Shown here one piece after another: positions 54,024 through 63,855 of a DNA stretch of 64,000 nt. Below the pieces are notes generated by a model. The model did no database searches, had not been told where the DNA came from, and saw only the letters and a list, made by a program, of their open reading frames with translations. The translations under genes were made by a program, and so were the position numbers. This DNA is from SABI01 sp963663665 (GTDB lineage Bacteria; Spirochaetota; Spirochaetia; Sphaerochaetales; Sphaerochaetaceae): assembly GCA_963663665.2 (NCBI GenBank), contig CAXXKP010000009.1, positions 372,001 to 436,000 on the forward strand, written 5' to 3'. Position 1 is the first letter of the stretch; each line of letters starts with the position of its first letter.

Positions 54024-55858
54024 CAAAGATCGAAATTTTTCTTTAATCTGTAAATACAACTAATATACGGTTTAAAACTTCTTCCCCCTTACCATAGTAT
54101 AAAGAAGGAAGTTTGCACTATGCATCTATTTCTATCTTGATATCTCGCATTTTAATGTAAGATGTTTAGAAAAATTTGCTCAATTCATACAGATGTCAAG
54201 TGTGCCACTATGTCAGATGTATATGTAATAATTATTTATAATTATTCGTAACTAAATAAATTCCCATTTGTTTTCGACACGTATCAAATTAATTGCATAT
54301 AAGAGGAAAAGAGATAATATTACTATCTATTGTTACATATAATCACCTTTCTCTTCTATAAACATCTACCATATAGATTTTACTTATAAATTCAGGATAT
54401 TAACCTCTGACAGACGATTTATCATCCTAAAGAGTAATTTTTTTGCATATCATAGTAATTTTACAAACATCTACGATTTTATAAAATGCACAAATTATCA
54501 GATAAAATATTTGTAATAAGTGCAGATTCTATGTAGGTAGTTAGTATCTGTTGATAACGTAATAGTGAATAATTATTCAATACGAAGGAAATTCGTCAAT
54601 TAAGTTTTTTACCCGCTATACACTATGGAATCTATTAAAAAGTTCTTTCAAGAAGGATTAAGGAAATATACTATTAGAATCATCTTCTATCATTGATGAT
54701 GTATTTTTTGTAACATGTTATGGTAGAAGTTCATATAATCCGTCATATTTAGTACACATGACAACTCTATTGATATGTCAGAGTGATGATATACCTACTT
54801 TCTCAATTTTTAGCATATCTTTTAAAAAGTCTCACGCTATTCTATCCTTATAATTTATTATAATTAATAATTTTATACTATTTTTGCCAATTATTTTACT
54901 CTTGTAGTACTCAAGCCATCTGACACGTATTCAAAGATGGAATTTTCTTTATATTTCCACACATGTCAGATTCAACCAAGCTCTAGTAAGTAATTATTTG
55001 CTTTTTTGAGGTATTTTTTTGAACATGTGCAATTTAGTCCCGTCACAGAGAAATAGGATCACTATTCAAAAAACAATTATGTGTGCTCTAACCAAATCAT
55101 GAGAGTTTTCATCATAATCTTTGCTCTGAAAACTTAACTTGAATCGATAGAGTCGGAGATATAATTACTATTCACGAATAGATTTTATACTGGATGACTT
55201 TTGTTATTTATGCTGCAATATTTGTAGTATGTTGTGGTAGAAGTTATAAGATATATTCAAATTTATTACAGATGTCATTATATAGGCTATGACAGGACAA
55301 TAAATTCTGCTTTTGGGATAAGTTTGCCATATCTTTTGATTCAATATTTTTGTAATAAGTCGTATAGGTAAGATTAAAATAGGTTTCTTCAGATATATGA
55401 TATTATTGAACACATCCTAACTCATAGCATCTGACATCTATATCTAAATATTCCATCTTAATTAAAAAGCATATTTACTACACATGACAGATTAGACACC
55501 CTACTATTGGGTAAATATTTGCCTAAGAGGGGTAAATTATTTAACATGGGATCTTTTTCCCATATTACACCTCTAGAACTATTTTTGACCATGAGCTATT
55601 GCCTGTCTAAATAAGGAAAACTAGATATATGATACAGAATTGTTTATAAACTTACATCACAAGAATTCAAGTTACTTTCACTTTAATACTATTTAGTATA
55701 GTAACAATAATCTGATTTCACTTCTTTTCAAAAAACTCAAATTCAGAATCGTTATTATCTTCCTCTAGATTTTGTCATAGCTGACGAGATTGAAAGAGGC
55801 CGATGGGTTTCATCTAGGACCTCTTTCTCTCTATTTATCATTTTCGCTCACGAGAAAA
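54024..55858. other. 1.8-kb gene-free region with degenerate internal repeats
   Basis: No open frame with coding character. The stretch around 54700-55020 resembles 55210-55540 about 510-520 bp later. TTTGTAACATGTTATGG at 54708 matches TTTGTAGTATGTTGTGG near 55220, both followed by TAGAAGTT. Similarly CATCTGACACG at 54917 matches CATCTGACATC at 55428, and ACATGTCAGATT at 54961 matches ACATGACAGATT at 55482. TGTCA/TGACA occurs about twelve times. At 55792-55827, GAAAGAGG pairs with CCTCTTTC, a hairpin near the 3' end of icd. Function unknown. Confidence 0.5.
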
Positions 55859-57067
55859 TTACATGTGTGCTATGATGGCATCCCCAAAGGCACTCGTAGA
55901 GACTTCTGTCGAGCCTTCCATAAGGCGAGCGAAATCGTATGTAACCTGCTTGTCTTGGATAGCACCGGTAACACCTTTGTCAATCAACCTTGCAGCTTCA
56001 TCCCAACCCATGTACTCAAGCATCATTACTCCTGAGAGAATTACAGAGCTCGGGTTCACTTTATCAAGATTTGCATACTTTGGTGCAGTTCCGTGAGTTG
56101 CTTCAAATACTGCATTGCCTGTCATATAATTTATGTTAGCGCCTGGTGCTATTCCAATTCCTCCTACCTGAGCAGCAAGAGCATCAGAAATATAATCACC
56201 ATTCAAATTCATCGTCGCAATTACATCATATTCTTTTGGGCGAGTAAGGATTTGCTGGAGGAAAGCATCTGCGATTACATCCTTAATGAGAACTTTTCCT
56301 TCAGGAATAACACCATCAGGGATATCATCCCAAGTTACTGTATAATCTCCGAATTCTTCTTTAGCAACTTCATAACCCCACTCTCTAAAAGCACCCTCTG
56401 TATATTTCATAATGTTTCCCTTATGAACAATGGTTACAGATGGACGTTTATGTTCAATTGCGTATTTGATTGCAGCTCTGATAAGTCGTTTTGATCCAGA
56501 CGTACTACAAGGTTTTATCCCAAGCCCACTATCAGTTTTAATCTGCCAACCATACTCATTTGCAAGATGAGAAAGAAGATCTTTAGTCTTTTGCTCACCC
56601 TCTTTGAGTTCATAACCAGCATATACATCTTCTGTATTCTCTCTGAAAACTACCATATCAATATCTTCAGGTCGCTTTACAGGGGAAGGTATACCCAAAT
56701 AATATTTCACTGGTCTTAAACAAACATATAGATCCAGTTTTTGTCTAATAGTCACATTGAGCGATCTAAAACCACCACCTATTGGTGTTGTTAATGGCCC
56801 TTTGATACCGATAAGATATTCTCTTAGAGCGTCTTCACTCTCTTGGGGGAGCCATTGCCCAGTAGCTTTAAAAGCCTTTTCGCCAGCAAGGATCTCTTTC
56901 CATACAATTTTCTTTTCACCATGATATGCTTTCTCAATAGCGCTATCGAAAACTCGTACTGCAGCCTTCCAGATATCACTACCGATACCATCGCCTTCAA
57001 TAAACGGAATCGTCGGAAATGAAGGGACTTGTAGCCCCTCTTTTGTCATGATTACTTTTTGTTCCAT
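55859..57067 (-). CDS. icd: NADP-dependent isocitrate dehydrogenase
   Basis: A 402-aa enzyme that oxidises isocitrate to 2-oxoglutarate with NADP. Family motifs: FIEGDGIGSDIW, LTTPIGGGFRSLNVTIRQKLDLYVCLRP with the substrate-binding Ser102, FRENTEDVYAGYE, KGNIMKYTEGAFREWGYEVA, MNLNGDYISDALAAQVGGIGIAPGANI and ATHGTAPKYA. It is transcribed divergently from pckG. Together with pckG it suggests a partial TCA route to glutamate. Confidence 0.95.
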   Translation of the reverse strand: MEQKVIMTKEGLQVPSFPTIPFIEGDGIGSDIWKAAVRVFDSAIEKAYHGEKKIVWKEILAGEKAFKATGQWLPQESEDALREYLIGIKGPLTTPIGGGFRSLNVTIRQKLDLYVCLRPVKYYLGIPSPVKRPEDIDMVVFRENTEDVYAGYELKEGEQKTKDLLSHLANEYGWQIKTDSGLGIKPCSTSGSKRLIRAAIKYAIEHKRPSVTIVHKGNIMKYTEGAFREWGYEVAKEEFGDYTVTWDDIPDGVIPEGKVLIKDVIADAFLQQILTRPKEYDVIATMNLNGDYISDALAAQVGGIGIAPGANINYMTGNAVFEATHGTAPKYANLDKVNPSSVILSGVMMLEYMGWDEAARLIDKGVTGAIQDKQVTYDFARLMEGSTEVSTSAFGDAIIAHM

Positions 57068-57606
57068 AGTGGTGTTACTTCCTCTTACGTTTGAATTTGT
57101 TCTACTAAGTTATTATAATTGTAGCGAAAAAAAAGAGATGTGTTAATCCCCTCTTGTCATCTTGTTTTACGATACACAACACATTATTGTATAAAATCTG
57201 CAAATCATGTGTGCCTTTATCCTTGATAGAGAGATTAGAATCTGTATTGCACACCGCTAAGATAATGCCCTACTTGGGTTATCGGAATTTTCTCGTGAAA
57301 AAGTTGAACACAACGCGTGTGGCACTAATGCATTGTAAAGAGAAATTTGAGAGGAATTAGAAGTCCTAATTGAGGCAAAAAACCTGTGCACACAATCTAG
57401 ATAGAGTTACCCACAAGCAGATATCATCCTCATGGCATATATGTGTCCGAATAAACAAATAATCACTCACTCACAGATCTACTGTACCATTGAATACATC
57501 TTTTTATGCAGACTATCTGAGTAGTCATTTGCTCCAGTGAATATCAAAATTATTACAAAATTATTTCCTTGAGTAACAACTCATTGCCACAAATAAGTTG
57601 TGAGGG
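57068..57606. other. Intergenic region between icd and pckG
   Basis: About 600 bp separate the divergent genes; no convincing gene is present. A 68-codon frame at 57154-57360 has no ribosome binding site or family resemblance. The segment next to pckG carries the palindrome and promoter listed separately. Confidence 0.5.
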
Positions 57607-57635
57607 TTGTTACGTTTTTCAATTTATTATAGAAT
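57573..57635 (+). promoter_or_regulatory. pckG: pckG promoter overlapping a large inverted repeat
   Basis: -35 TTGTTA (57607-57612), a 17-nt spacer and -10 TAGAAT (57630-57635). The -35 lies in the right arm of an inverted repeat: GTAACAA (57573-57579) pairs with TTGTTAC (57607-57613) and CTCA (57580-57583) with TGAG (57601-57604). It could be an operator or, in a longer transcript, a hairpin followed by GTTTTT. Confidence 0.55.
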
Positions 57636-57679
57636 AAGAAATAGAAAAAAAGTACTATTTTATTATAGAAGGAGCAAGT

Positions 57680-59578
57680 ATGCAAAAAGACTACAGAGAA
57701 ATCCTAAAATCAAAAATGAGTGAAGAAAGTTATCAAAAAATTGAAGCTTTAAAGAACCCAAAAATTGTAGATTTTGTTGGATTTTTCGCAGAGCACTGCG
57801 ACCCAGCATCAATTTATGTATGTGATGATAGTGAAAAGGACGTCCAGTATGTTCGAGACCAAGCTCTCGCAAAAGGGGAGGAACATCCGTTAGCTAACTC
57901 TAAACAAACTATCCACTGGGACGGTTATGGAGACCAAGCTCGAGACAAGAAAAACACAAGATTCATGGTATACAAAGAGAACCTTGAAAGCATGGCTAGT
58001 ATGAACTCAATCGAGTATGAAGAAGGCTTAGCTGAAATCATGGATATCTCAAAAGGTAACATGAGTGGAAAAGATGCAGTTGTTCAATTCTTTAGTGAAG
58101 GGCCAACAGAATCACCTTTTACAATACCTTGTATACAGTTTACAGATAGCTGGTACGTTGCACACTCAGAGTTTATCCTCTACAGATCAGCATATAATCA
58201 CTTCCTAAAAATGAAAGAAAACGAAAAAGAGAATTTCTTCCGCTTTATCCACAGTGCAGGTGAATTAGATGAAAGAGGTTGTTCTGTCAATCTTGACAAA
58301 AGAAGAATCTACATGGATACCCAAAATAACATTGTATATTCAATGAATGATCAATATGCCGGTAACTCAGTTGGCCTCAAGAAACATAGCATGCGTCTTG
58401 CTATCAACAAAAGTGGTAAAGAAGGCTGGTTATGTGAACATATGTTCGTCATGGCAGCTGTAGATAACGACAAGAAGAGAAAAACCTACTTTGCAGGAGC
58501 ATATCCTTCAGCATGTGGCAAAACCTCAACTGCTATGATTCCAGGCGAACAAATCGTTGGCGATGACATCGCTTATTTCAGAAATCTCAATGGAGAGTTC
58601 AGAGCTGTTAACGTTGAATTCGGAATGTTCGGAATCATTAAAGATGTTAATGAAAAAGATGACCCAGTTATCTATGAAAATCTTTTAAAGAACCAAGAAG
58701 TCATCTTCTCAAACATTCTTCGAGGCAAAGATATGAAACCATACTGGTTAGGTATGGGAATTGATGCACCCGATGAAGGTATGAATCACTTTGGTGAATG
58801 GAAAAAAGGTGTAAAAGATTCGACTGACAAAGAAGTTGGTATTGCTCACGGAAATGCTCGTTACACGATGCGCTTAGACTACCTCGATAACATTGATAAA
58901 GCTGGATTTGAAGCTAAAGACGGTGTTAAAATTGAAGGTATTTTGTACGGTGGCCGTGATAGCGACATCACAGTTCCTGTTGAAGAGAGTCCTAACTGGA
59001 AAGACGGTGTTTTACTCAAGGCTGCTACTTTAGAATCAGAAACTACGAGTGCAACTCTCGGCGCAGAAGGGGTAAGAACTCCTTCTCCAATGGCAAACAT
59101 GGACTTTGTTTCCTACCCTCTTGGTCAATATACGATGAATAACATCGCTTTCGGTGAAGGTGTTAAAGATACTCCAAAAGTATTTAGTAACAACTACTTC
59201 ATGAGAGGCAAAGATGGAAAATTCATGACAAGTAAACTTGCTAAGAAAGTATGGTTACATTGGGCTGAAGGTAGAATCCACGGTGAATATGATTCATTAG
59301 ATACTCCTACCGGTAAAATCCCACTATATGCTGATCTTAAAGTTCTCTTTAAGAAACACCTTGGTGAAGATTTTAGTCAAGAAGATTATGATTATCTATT
59401 CACATTCCGTTGTACAAAATGGATTGAGAAATTAGAAAGAACGAAGAAATTCTTTGCTAAAATGGATAAGAACACACCTCAAGATATCTTTGATTATTGG
59501 GATGCTGCTATTGCTAAGATTGGCAAAGCTCGAGAAACCTACGGAGATGAAATTCTTCCAGGTGCATTCAAAGGTTAA
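57680..59578 (+). CDS. pckG: Phosphoenolpyruvate carboxykinase (GTP)
   Basis: A 632-aa enzyme interconverting oxaloacetate and phosphoenolpyruvate with GTP/GDP, and in anaerobes often fixing CO2 toward oxaloacetate. The GTP-type P-loop is PSACGKTSTAMIPG with Cys279, Gly280, Lys281 and Thr282. Metal-binding GDDIAYFRN, substrate-binding SDITVPVEESPNW and a typical FRCTKWIEKLERTKKFFAK C-terminal part are present. GGAG lies 6 nt before the ATG. It has its own promoter and a strong terminator. Confidence 0.96.
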   Translation: MQKDYREILKSKMSEESYQKIEALKNPKIVDFVGFFAEHCDPASIYVCDDSEKDVQYVRDQALAKGEEHPLANSKQTIHWDGYGDQARDKKNTRFMVYKENLESMASMNSIEYEEGLAEIMDISKGNMSGKDAVVQFFSEGPTESPFTIPCIQFTDSWYVAHSEFILYRSAYNHFLKMKENEKENFFRFIHSAGELDERGCSVNLDKRRIYMDTQNNIVYSMNDQYAGNSVGLKKHSMRLAINKSGKEGWLCEHMFVMAAVDNDKKRKTYFAGAYPSACGKTSTAMIPGEQIVGDDIAYFRNLNGEFRAVNVEFGMFGIIKDVNEKDDPVIYENLLKNQEVIFSNILRGKDMKPYWLGMGIDAPDEGMNHFGEWKKGVKDSTDKEVGIAHGNARYTMRLDYLDNIDKAGFEAKDGVKIEGILYGGRDSDITVPVEESPNWKDGVLLKAATLESETTSATLGAEGVRTPSPMANMDFVSYPLGQYTMNNIAFGEGVKDTPKVFSNNYFMRGKDGKFMTSKLAKKVWLHWAEGRIHGEYDSLDTPTGKIPLYADLKVLFKKHLGEDFSQEDYDYLFTFRCTKWIEKLERTKKFFAKMDKNTPQDIFDYWDAAIAKIGKARETYGDEILPGAFKG

Positions 59579-59607
59579 TCTTTGTTATTGTTAGACAATT
59601 AAATTGT

Positions 59608-59632
59608 ATAGGCTGCCATGTGGGCAGCCTAT
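59608..59632 (+). terminator. Intrinsic terminator of pckG
   Basis: ATAGGCTGCC (59608-59617) pairs perfectly with GGCAGCCTAT (59623-59632), followed by TTTCTTG. It may also serve the convergent flavodoxin gene. Confidence 0.9.
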
Positions 59633-59640
59633 TTTCTTGT

Positions 59641-60123
59641 TTATTTTATTTCTTGAAGAATTGCTTTTACAAAAGGTTCAATCGCTTCGAGTCTCTCCTG
59701 ATGAAGTTCTTTCTCTCCTTTCAAAATTTTTGAAAGAATAAATCTAGTAATATTTTTATGCTTATCAAGTTCAATAAGACCACCAAACCAACCTTTCTGA
59801 AGGGCATGATTCAATAATGATGGATCATAGTTCTTTTCATAAAAAGTCTGTTGCATATCTTCACCCGTGCCACACATAAAAAGGGCGAAAGGTCGATTCA
59901 ACAATTCTTTTTTTCTCAACTTACAAAACTTTTTCACAGATGAAGGAATACGTGAGGCATAGATTGCTGAACCTACAATTATAAGATCATACTGCTCTAA
60001 GGCTTCTTTATATCCATCCTTTGCTTTGATAACCACAGTCGATCCATCTAATAAAGATGCGACTTTTTTTGCACATGAATGAGTATATCCCTCTCTAGAT
60101 TCATAAACAATTAATGTTTTCAC
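59641..60123 (-). CDS. Flavodoxin-domain protein (HemG-like), copy 1
   Basis: A 160-aa flavodoxin-like protein. The FMN phosphate loop reads TLIVYESREGYTHSCAKKVA at the very start, then YDLIIVGSAIYASRIPSSVKKFC and FALFMCGTGED, as in the HemG/Flavodoxin_5 group. The frame extends to 60174. The GTG at 60123 with GGAG upstream matches the start of its paralogue MKTLIIYE, so it is preferred. It is about half identical to the next gene and probably arose by tandem duplication. Electron donor or acceptor unknown. Confidence 0.82.
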   Translation of the reverse strand: MKTLIVYESREGYTHSCAKKVASLLDGSTVVIKAKDGYKEALEQYDLIIVGSAIYASRIPSSVKKFCKLRKKELLNRPFALFMCGTGEDMQQTFYEKNYDPSLLNHALQKGWFGGLIELDKHKNITRFILSKILKGEKELHQERLEAIEPFVKAILQEIK

Positions 60124-60221
60124 TCTCTCTTTCTCCTTCTTGCATATATAGTTTTTGGTGTGACAGAATTGCATAATTTGTCACCCTTGGAAACCGTCAT
60201 GGTATGAAGAAATAAAACAAA

Positions 60222-60713
60222 CTATTTCTTTTGCATTTTCTCGGTAATTGAATAGACAAATGGACCAATTTCTTCAAGCCTCTCAGTGTGAATAACCTTA
60301 TCACCTTTAAAAAACAGGGAAAGGAAAAATGAAACTATTCGACTTTTATGAGGAAGAGCCATGACTCCTCCAAACCAACCTAACTCAAGAGCATGGTTCA
60401 GCAATGCCTTTGAATAGCCACGTTTATAGTAAATATCTTTAAACTTAGGACCAGCTAGCGCACACATATAAAAAGCCAAAGGTGTCTCTATTAGGTCCCT
60501 CTCCCTTTCACGACAGAATTTACGTATGCTAGATGGAATATTCTCAGCATAAACGGCTGAACCAATGATAACCAAGTCATAATCTTGGATGCTTGGGATT
60601 TCACTATCAGAAACTTTCACAATATTGGTTGTCCCATCTAAGAGCTCTGCAATCATTTGAGCACAGGTCAACGTATACCCATTCTTTGTTTCGTAGATAA
60701 TAAGCGTCTTCAT
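60222..60713 (-). CDS. Flavodoxin-domain protein (HemG-like), copy 2
   Basis: A 163-aa paralogue of the preceding gene: TLIIYETKNGYTLTCAQMIAELLDG, YDLVIIGSAVYAENIPSSIRKFCRERERDLI and LAFYMCALAG. The start is taken at ATG 60713 (or the adjacent ATG at 60716), with AAGGA upstream; the frame is open further, but those residues are unlike the family. It precedes copy 1 in the same direction with a gap of about 100 bp. Confidence 0.83.
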   Translation of the reverse strand: MKTLIIYETKNGYTLTCAQMIAELLDGTTNIVKVSDSEIPSIQDYDLVIIGSAVYAENIPSSIRKFCRERERDLIETPLAFYMCALAGPKFKDIYYKRGYSKALLNHALELGWFGGVMALPHKSRIVSFFLSLFFKGDKVIHTERLEEIGPFVYSITEKMQKK

Positions 60714-60914
60714 CATTAGATTCCTTATTAATAGTATAATATATAATAAGAAAATCATCCATGTATCAAAGAAATCACAATGAATGATTCTACATAATAC
60801 TGATTAAAGGAGTGCGATGAAGCATCTCTGTCACCTGAATTTTGCCGTTTATAAAAATGCCTCTTGTACCTCCTATCGTTGTGTTATACGATAATTCTGA
60901 GGAGTAAAGAAGAA

Positions 60915-61979
60915 ATGTCTAGATTTATAAAGAGTCAGAAAGGAAAAAAAGAAAGAACTCCTGGTGATTTAATCTTCATAGGAAGACAAAAAGTAGATAG
61001 CCCTTCTATCCACCTCATTAGTTTTAATGAACACATACTTGAAGAAAAAAAGATTCATACACCCCATGACATGAAAGGCGCAACAGAAAAGGAAAGGGTT
61101 TCTTGGTTTGATGTCACTGGGGTTCATGATGCTACCTTCATCGCAGATATAGGACAGCTTTTTACTATTCACCCTCTTACTCTAGAAGATATCATGGACA
61201 CCGGGGGAAGAAGTAAAGTTGCTGTTTTTGACGAGTATATCAGTGTAACACTAAAAATGATGAGAATTGAAGAGAGTGATAATAAAGTTCATTCAGAACA
61301 GCTTACTTGTATTATTATGGAGAATACAATCATTACATTCCAAGAGAGAAAAGGAGATGTCTTTGAGGGTGTACGAAATAGAATTCGAAACCAAAAAGGA
61401 AGAATTAGGTCCTCACAAAGTGGTTATTTAGCATATTCACTTTTTGATGCAATATTCAATAATTATTTGTTGCTTATTGAGTTTCTTGGAAACGAAATTG
61501 AAAAAAACGAAGAACTCGTCATTGCTCAACCTAATGAATCACTATTAACAAATATTAATAGAGCTCGGAGTGAATTAAACTTCCTCCAATCTCACATCAG
61601 ACCATCAAGAGATGCTATTCGGGATCTCGTTAGAATGGAGAGTTCTTTCTTTAGTGCCTCAGCGATACCCTACGTTAGAGATTTACTCGATATTGGGACC
61701 CAAGCAGTTGAGGCTTTAGAAAATTATAGAGAAATGGTAAAAGACCAGAGTGATTCATTAAGTGCGAGCAGTACAAATAAGCTTAATGAGATTATGCGGT
61801 TCCTCACAGTCTTCAGTGTTATCTTCATCCCACTAAGTTTTCTCGTAGGCTTGTATGGAACTAATTTTTCATATATTCCAGAATTAAATTACCATTATTC
61901 ATATTTCATATTCTTAGGTGTTCTCGCAGTCGTTACGTTGATTATGGTATATATTTTTAAAAAAAAGAAATGGCTATAA
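60915..61979 (+). CDS. corA: CorA-family divalent cation transporter
   Basis: A 354-aa magnesium/cobalt-type channel. A long cytoplasmic funnel (about 1-290, with SWFDVTGVHD, IHPLTLEDIMDTGGRSKV and FLQSHIRPSRDAIRDLVRME) is followed by two membrane helices. The signature loop at the end of the first helix is YGTNF (residues 314-318), where CorA proteins normally have YGMNF. The PEL that follows is conserved. Start at ATG 60915 gives MSRFIKSQ; the frame opens at 60864 without a good ribosome binding site. It is followed after 12 bp by mscS. Confidence 0.9.
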   Translation: MSRFIKSQKGKKERTPGDLIFIGRQKVDSPSIHLISFNEHILEEKKIHTPHDMKGATEKERVSWFDVTGVHDATFIADIGQLFTIHPLTLEDIMDTGGRSKVAVFDEYISVTLKMMRIEESDNKVHSEQLTCIIMENTIITFQERKGDVFEGVRNRIRNQKGRIRSSQSGYLAYSLFDAIFNNYLLLIEFLGNEIEKNEELVIAQPNESLLTNINRARSELNFLQSHIRPSRDAIRDLVRMESSFFSASAIPYVRDLLDIGTQAVEALENYREMVKDQSDSLSASSTNKLNEIMRFLTVFSVIFIPLSFLVGLYGTNFSYIPELNYHYSYFIFLGVLAVVTLIMVYIFKKKKWL

Positions 61980-61991
61980 AAAGGAGTCTAT

Positions 61992-62870
61992 ATGCTTTCA
62001 TTAGCAGCTAATACTGTCACAATCCCATCGTCCTTTACGGAATTTCTCAATAATCAACTATTTCCAAACATATTAGTTATTAGTCTTTATATTGTTGTGG
62101 GATCTATTTTATTAAAGATCATCTTAAAACTATTAGACAAAAGTGTAATTCAAAAACTTAACCCTCAAACAAAAATGCTTCTAAGAAAAACAATTAAATT
62201 CGTAGGGATATTTATCATAACTGTCATGGTTCTAGATACTCTTCAAGTACCTCTTTCGGCTCTCCTCGGTACTGCTGGGATCGTAACAGTGGCAATTGGA
62301 ATTGCATCCCAAAACAGCATTGGAAATCTGATAAGCGGAATTTTTTTACTTACTGAGCAATCATTCCAAGTTGGAGATATTATTGAAATGGACTCTTACA
62401 TTGGGACAGTCACCTCGGTTGACCTATTATCTGTTAAAATTAAGACTTTTGATGGTCTTCATCTAAGAATTCCTAACGAAACCCTCATTAAAAGTGAGAT
62501 AATCACCATTACAAAGCATCCCATAAGAAGAGTTCCTCTGAGTATAGGAATTTCCTATTATGATGATATTGAACATGTTCAGGAAATATTGTTTAAAGTA
62601 GCTGATAATGACCCTCTCGCTCTCAAAGATCCTGCCCCATTCTTTATGGTTAGTGGGTATGGTGAAAGTAGTATCAATCTCTTTTTTGCAGTATGGGGGA
62701 AAACGAGTGATTTTGCCCTCTTGAAAACCTCATTATTGATCGAAATCAAGAAACAATTTGACTTACAAGGTATTGAAATACCATTCCCACATCTCACCAT
62801 AAGACCAGGTGTGCATATAGAGAACACGCCTTTCATTCCTAAAGAGAATGACGTCAAAAAAATGAGCTAA
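61992..62870 (+). CDS. mscS: MscS-family mechanosensitive channel
   Basis: A 292-aa small-conductance channel that releases solutes on hypo-osmotic shock. It has three N-terminal membrane helices. The pore helix is LLGTAGIVTVAIGIASQNSIGNLISGIFLLTEQSFQVGD, and a beta-domain has IPNETLIKSEIIT. The C-terminal alpha-beta region ends FPHLTIRPGVHIEN. AAGGAG precedes the ATG. It is probably cotranscribed with corA and overlaps the convergent gene by 4 bp. Confidence 0.93.
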   Translation: MLSLAANTVTIPSSFTEFLNNQLFPNILVISLYIVVGSILLKIILKLLDKSVIQKLNPQTKMLLRKTIKFVGIFIITVMVLDTLQVPLSALLGTAGIVTVAIGIASQNSIGNLISGIFLLTEQSFQVGDIIEMDSYIGTVTSVDLLSVKIKTFDGLHLRIPNETLIKSEIITITKHPIRRVPLSIGISYYDDIEHVQEILFKVADNDPLALKDPAPFFMVSGYGESSINLFFAVWGKTSDFALLKTSLLIEIKKQFDLQGIEIPFPHLTIRPGVHIENTPFIPKENDVKKMS

Positions 62871-63706
62871 AGATCTTCTATATTAATTTCACGCCTCTGT
62901 ATTCTTGGTTGATAGAATATTTGTGGTCGATACGGATAGTGTGAATCTGGTCTCGTGAATTCAATATCATCAACAATCATGAGGTGGGTAGCAAGTATTG
63001 AAATGATTAGCCCTGTAGATTCTATAAGGTCTACTACGTGAGGCATCTCATGGAGACGGGTAAGAGACCTATCTTGGTAGGAGCCTTCAAAAAATAGGAG
63101 AGATGGAACAACATCTATTGAATAGATGTTAATTTCTTCATCAAGTTCTTTAATAAGAGGGAAATAGGTAGCAACAAAGGATTCGACATTCACAGTCTCT
63201 TTGAGTGTGACAATCTCAAGTGCACTTTGGAGTAAAGTAACTTTTTTCTCATCATTATAGAGATAGTTAGTAAGATAGAGAGTTGAATTTTCTTTATCAT
63301 AACTGACAAGGTCTACAATTCCTAATAAATCGGTATTCTCACAATTTTGGATTGGTACAAGATAATCTAGGGCAATACCGAGAGAGCCAAGATCTCTTTT
63401 ATTATAAAGAGCAATAGAGACTCTCTGCTGTTCTTCTAAGCCAAACAATGTAGGATTGAGTGATGTCCCATCATGAAAGGGATTACCATACACCGTTCCT
63501 TTGAGGTGTTTTTTCTTGTGTTGCAGCTCTTCTATGAAATGATGTTTCGTGAGAAGTCTTTTAGCAACAACCTCCCCATAGAACAAATCACTGTCAAGAG
63601 CCTTACCTCTCTTATTGACGATATCAGACGAAAAGATAATTTCATTCTTCTCAATGAGAGCATCTATAATGGTATTTGATTCTTTCACACTATAACGTGT
63701 TATCAT
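62867..63706 (-). CDS. Hypothetical protein, 279 aa
   Basis: A soluble acidic protein with no family I recognise. The central section (LLGIVDLVSYDKENSTLYLTNYLY, then VTLLQSALEIVTLKETVN) has the look of a PD-(D/E)xK nuclease core, an Asp-containing strand, a second strand and a following helix, but the usual ExK is absent. The C-terminal part has THLMIVDDIEFTRPDSHYPYRPQIFY, reminiscent of proteins that precede a PD-(D/E)xK module. Overlaps the stop of mscS by 4 bp. Confidence 0.7.
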   Translation of the reverse strand: MITRYSVKESNTIIDALIEKNEIIFSSDIVNKRGKALDSDLFYGEVVAKRLLTKHHFIEELQHKKKHLKGTVYGNPFHDGTSLNPTLFGLEEQQRVSIALYNKRDLGSLGIALDYLVPIQNCENTDLLGIVDLVSYDKENSTLYLTNYLYNDEKKVTLLQSALEIVTLKETVNVESFVATYFPLIKELDEEINIYSIDVVPSLLFFEGSYQDRSLTRLHEMPHVVDLIESTGLIISILATHLMIVDDIEFTRPDSHYPYRPQIFYQPRIQRREINIEDL

Positions 63707-63855
63707 AATTTTTCACTCCTATTCTTTCTTATTATACTATGGATGAGAAGCGAATGGATAGAAGAAGAAAACTTAGCTTTCTGCTTGAATCTACTTAAAA
63801 GAATGTTTTAGATATGGTAGGCTATCTTGAGCGATAAATAAACAAGGACATATTG

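Noticed and set aside
54024..55858. Replication origin in the gene-free region
   Set aside because: No cluster of DnaA boxes (TTATCCACA-like) and no dnaA, dnaN or gyr genes nearby.
57154..57360. 68-codon open frame upstream of pckG
   Set aside because: No ribosome binding site, no family resemblance, and it lies in an AT-rich divergent promoter region.
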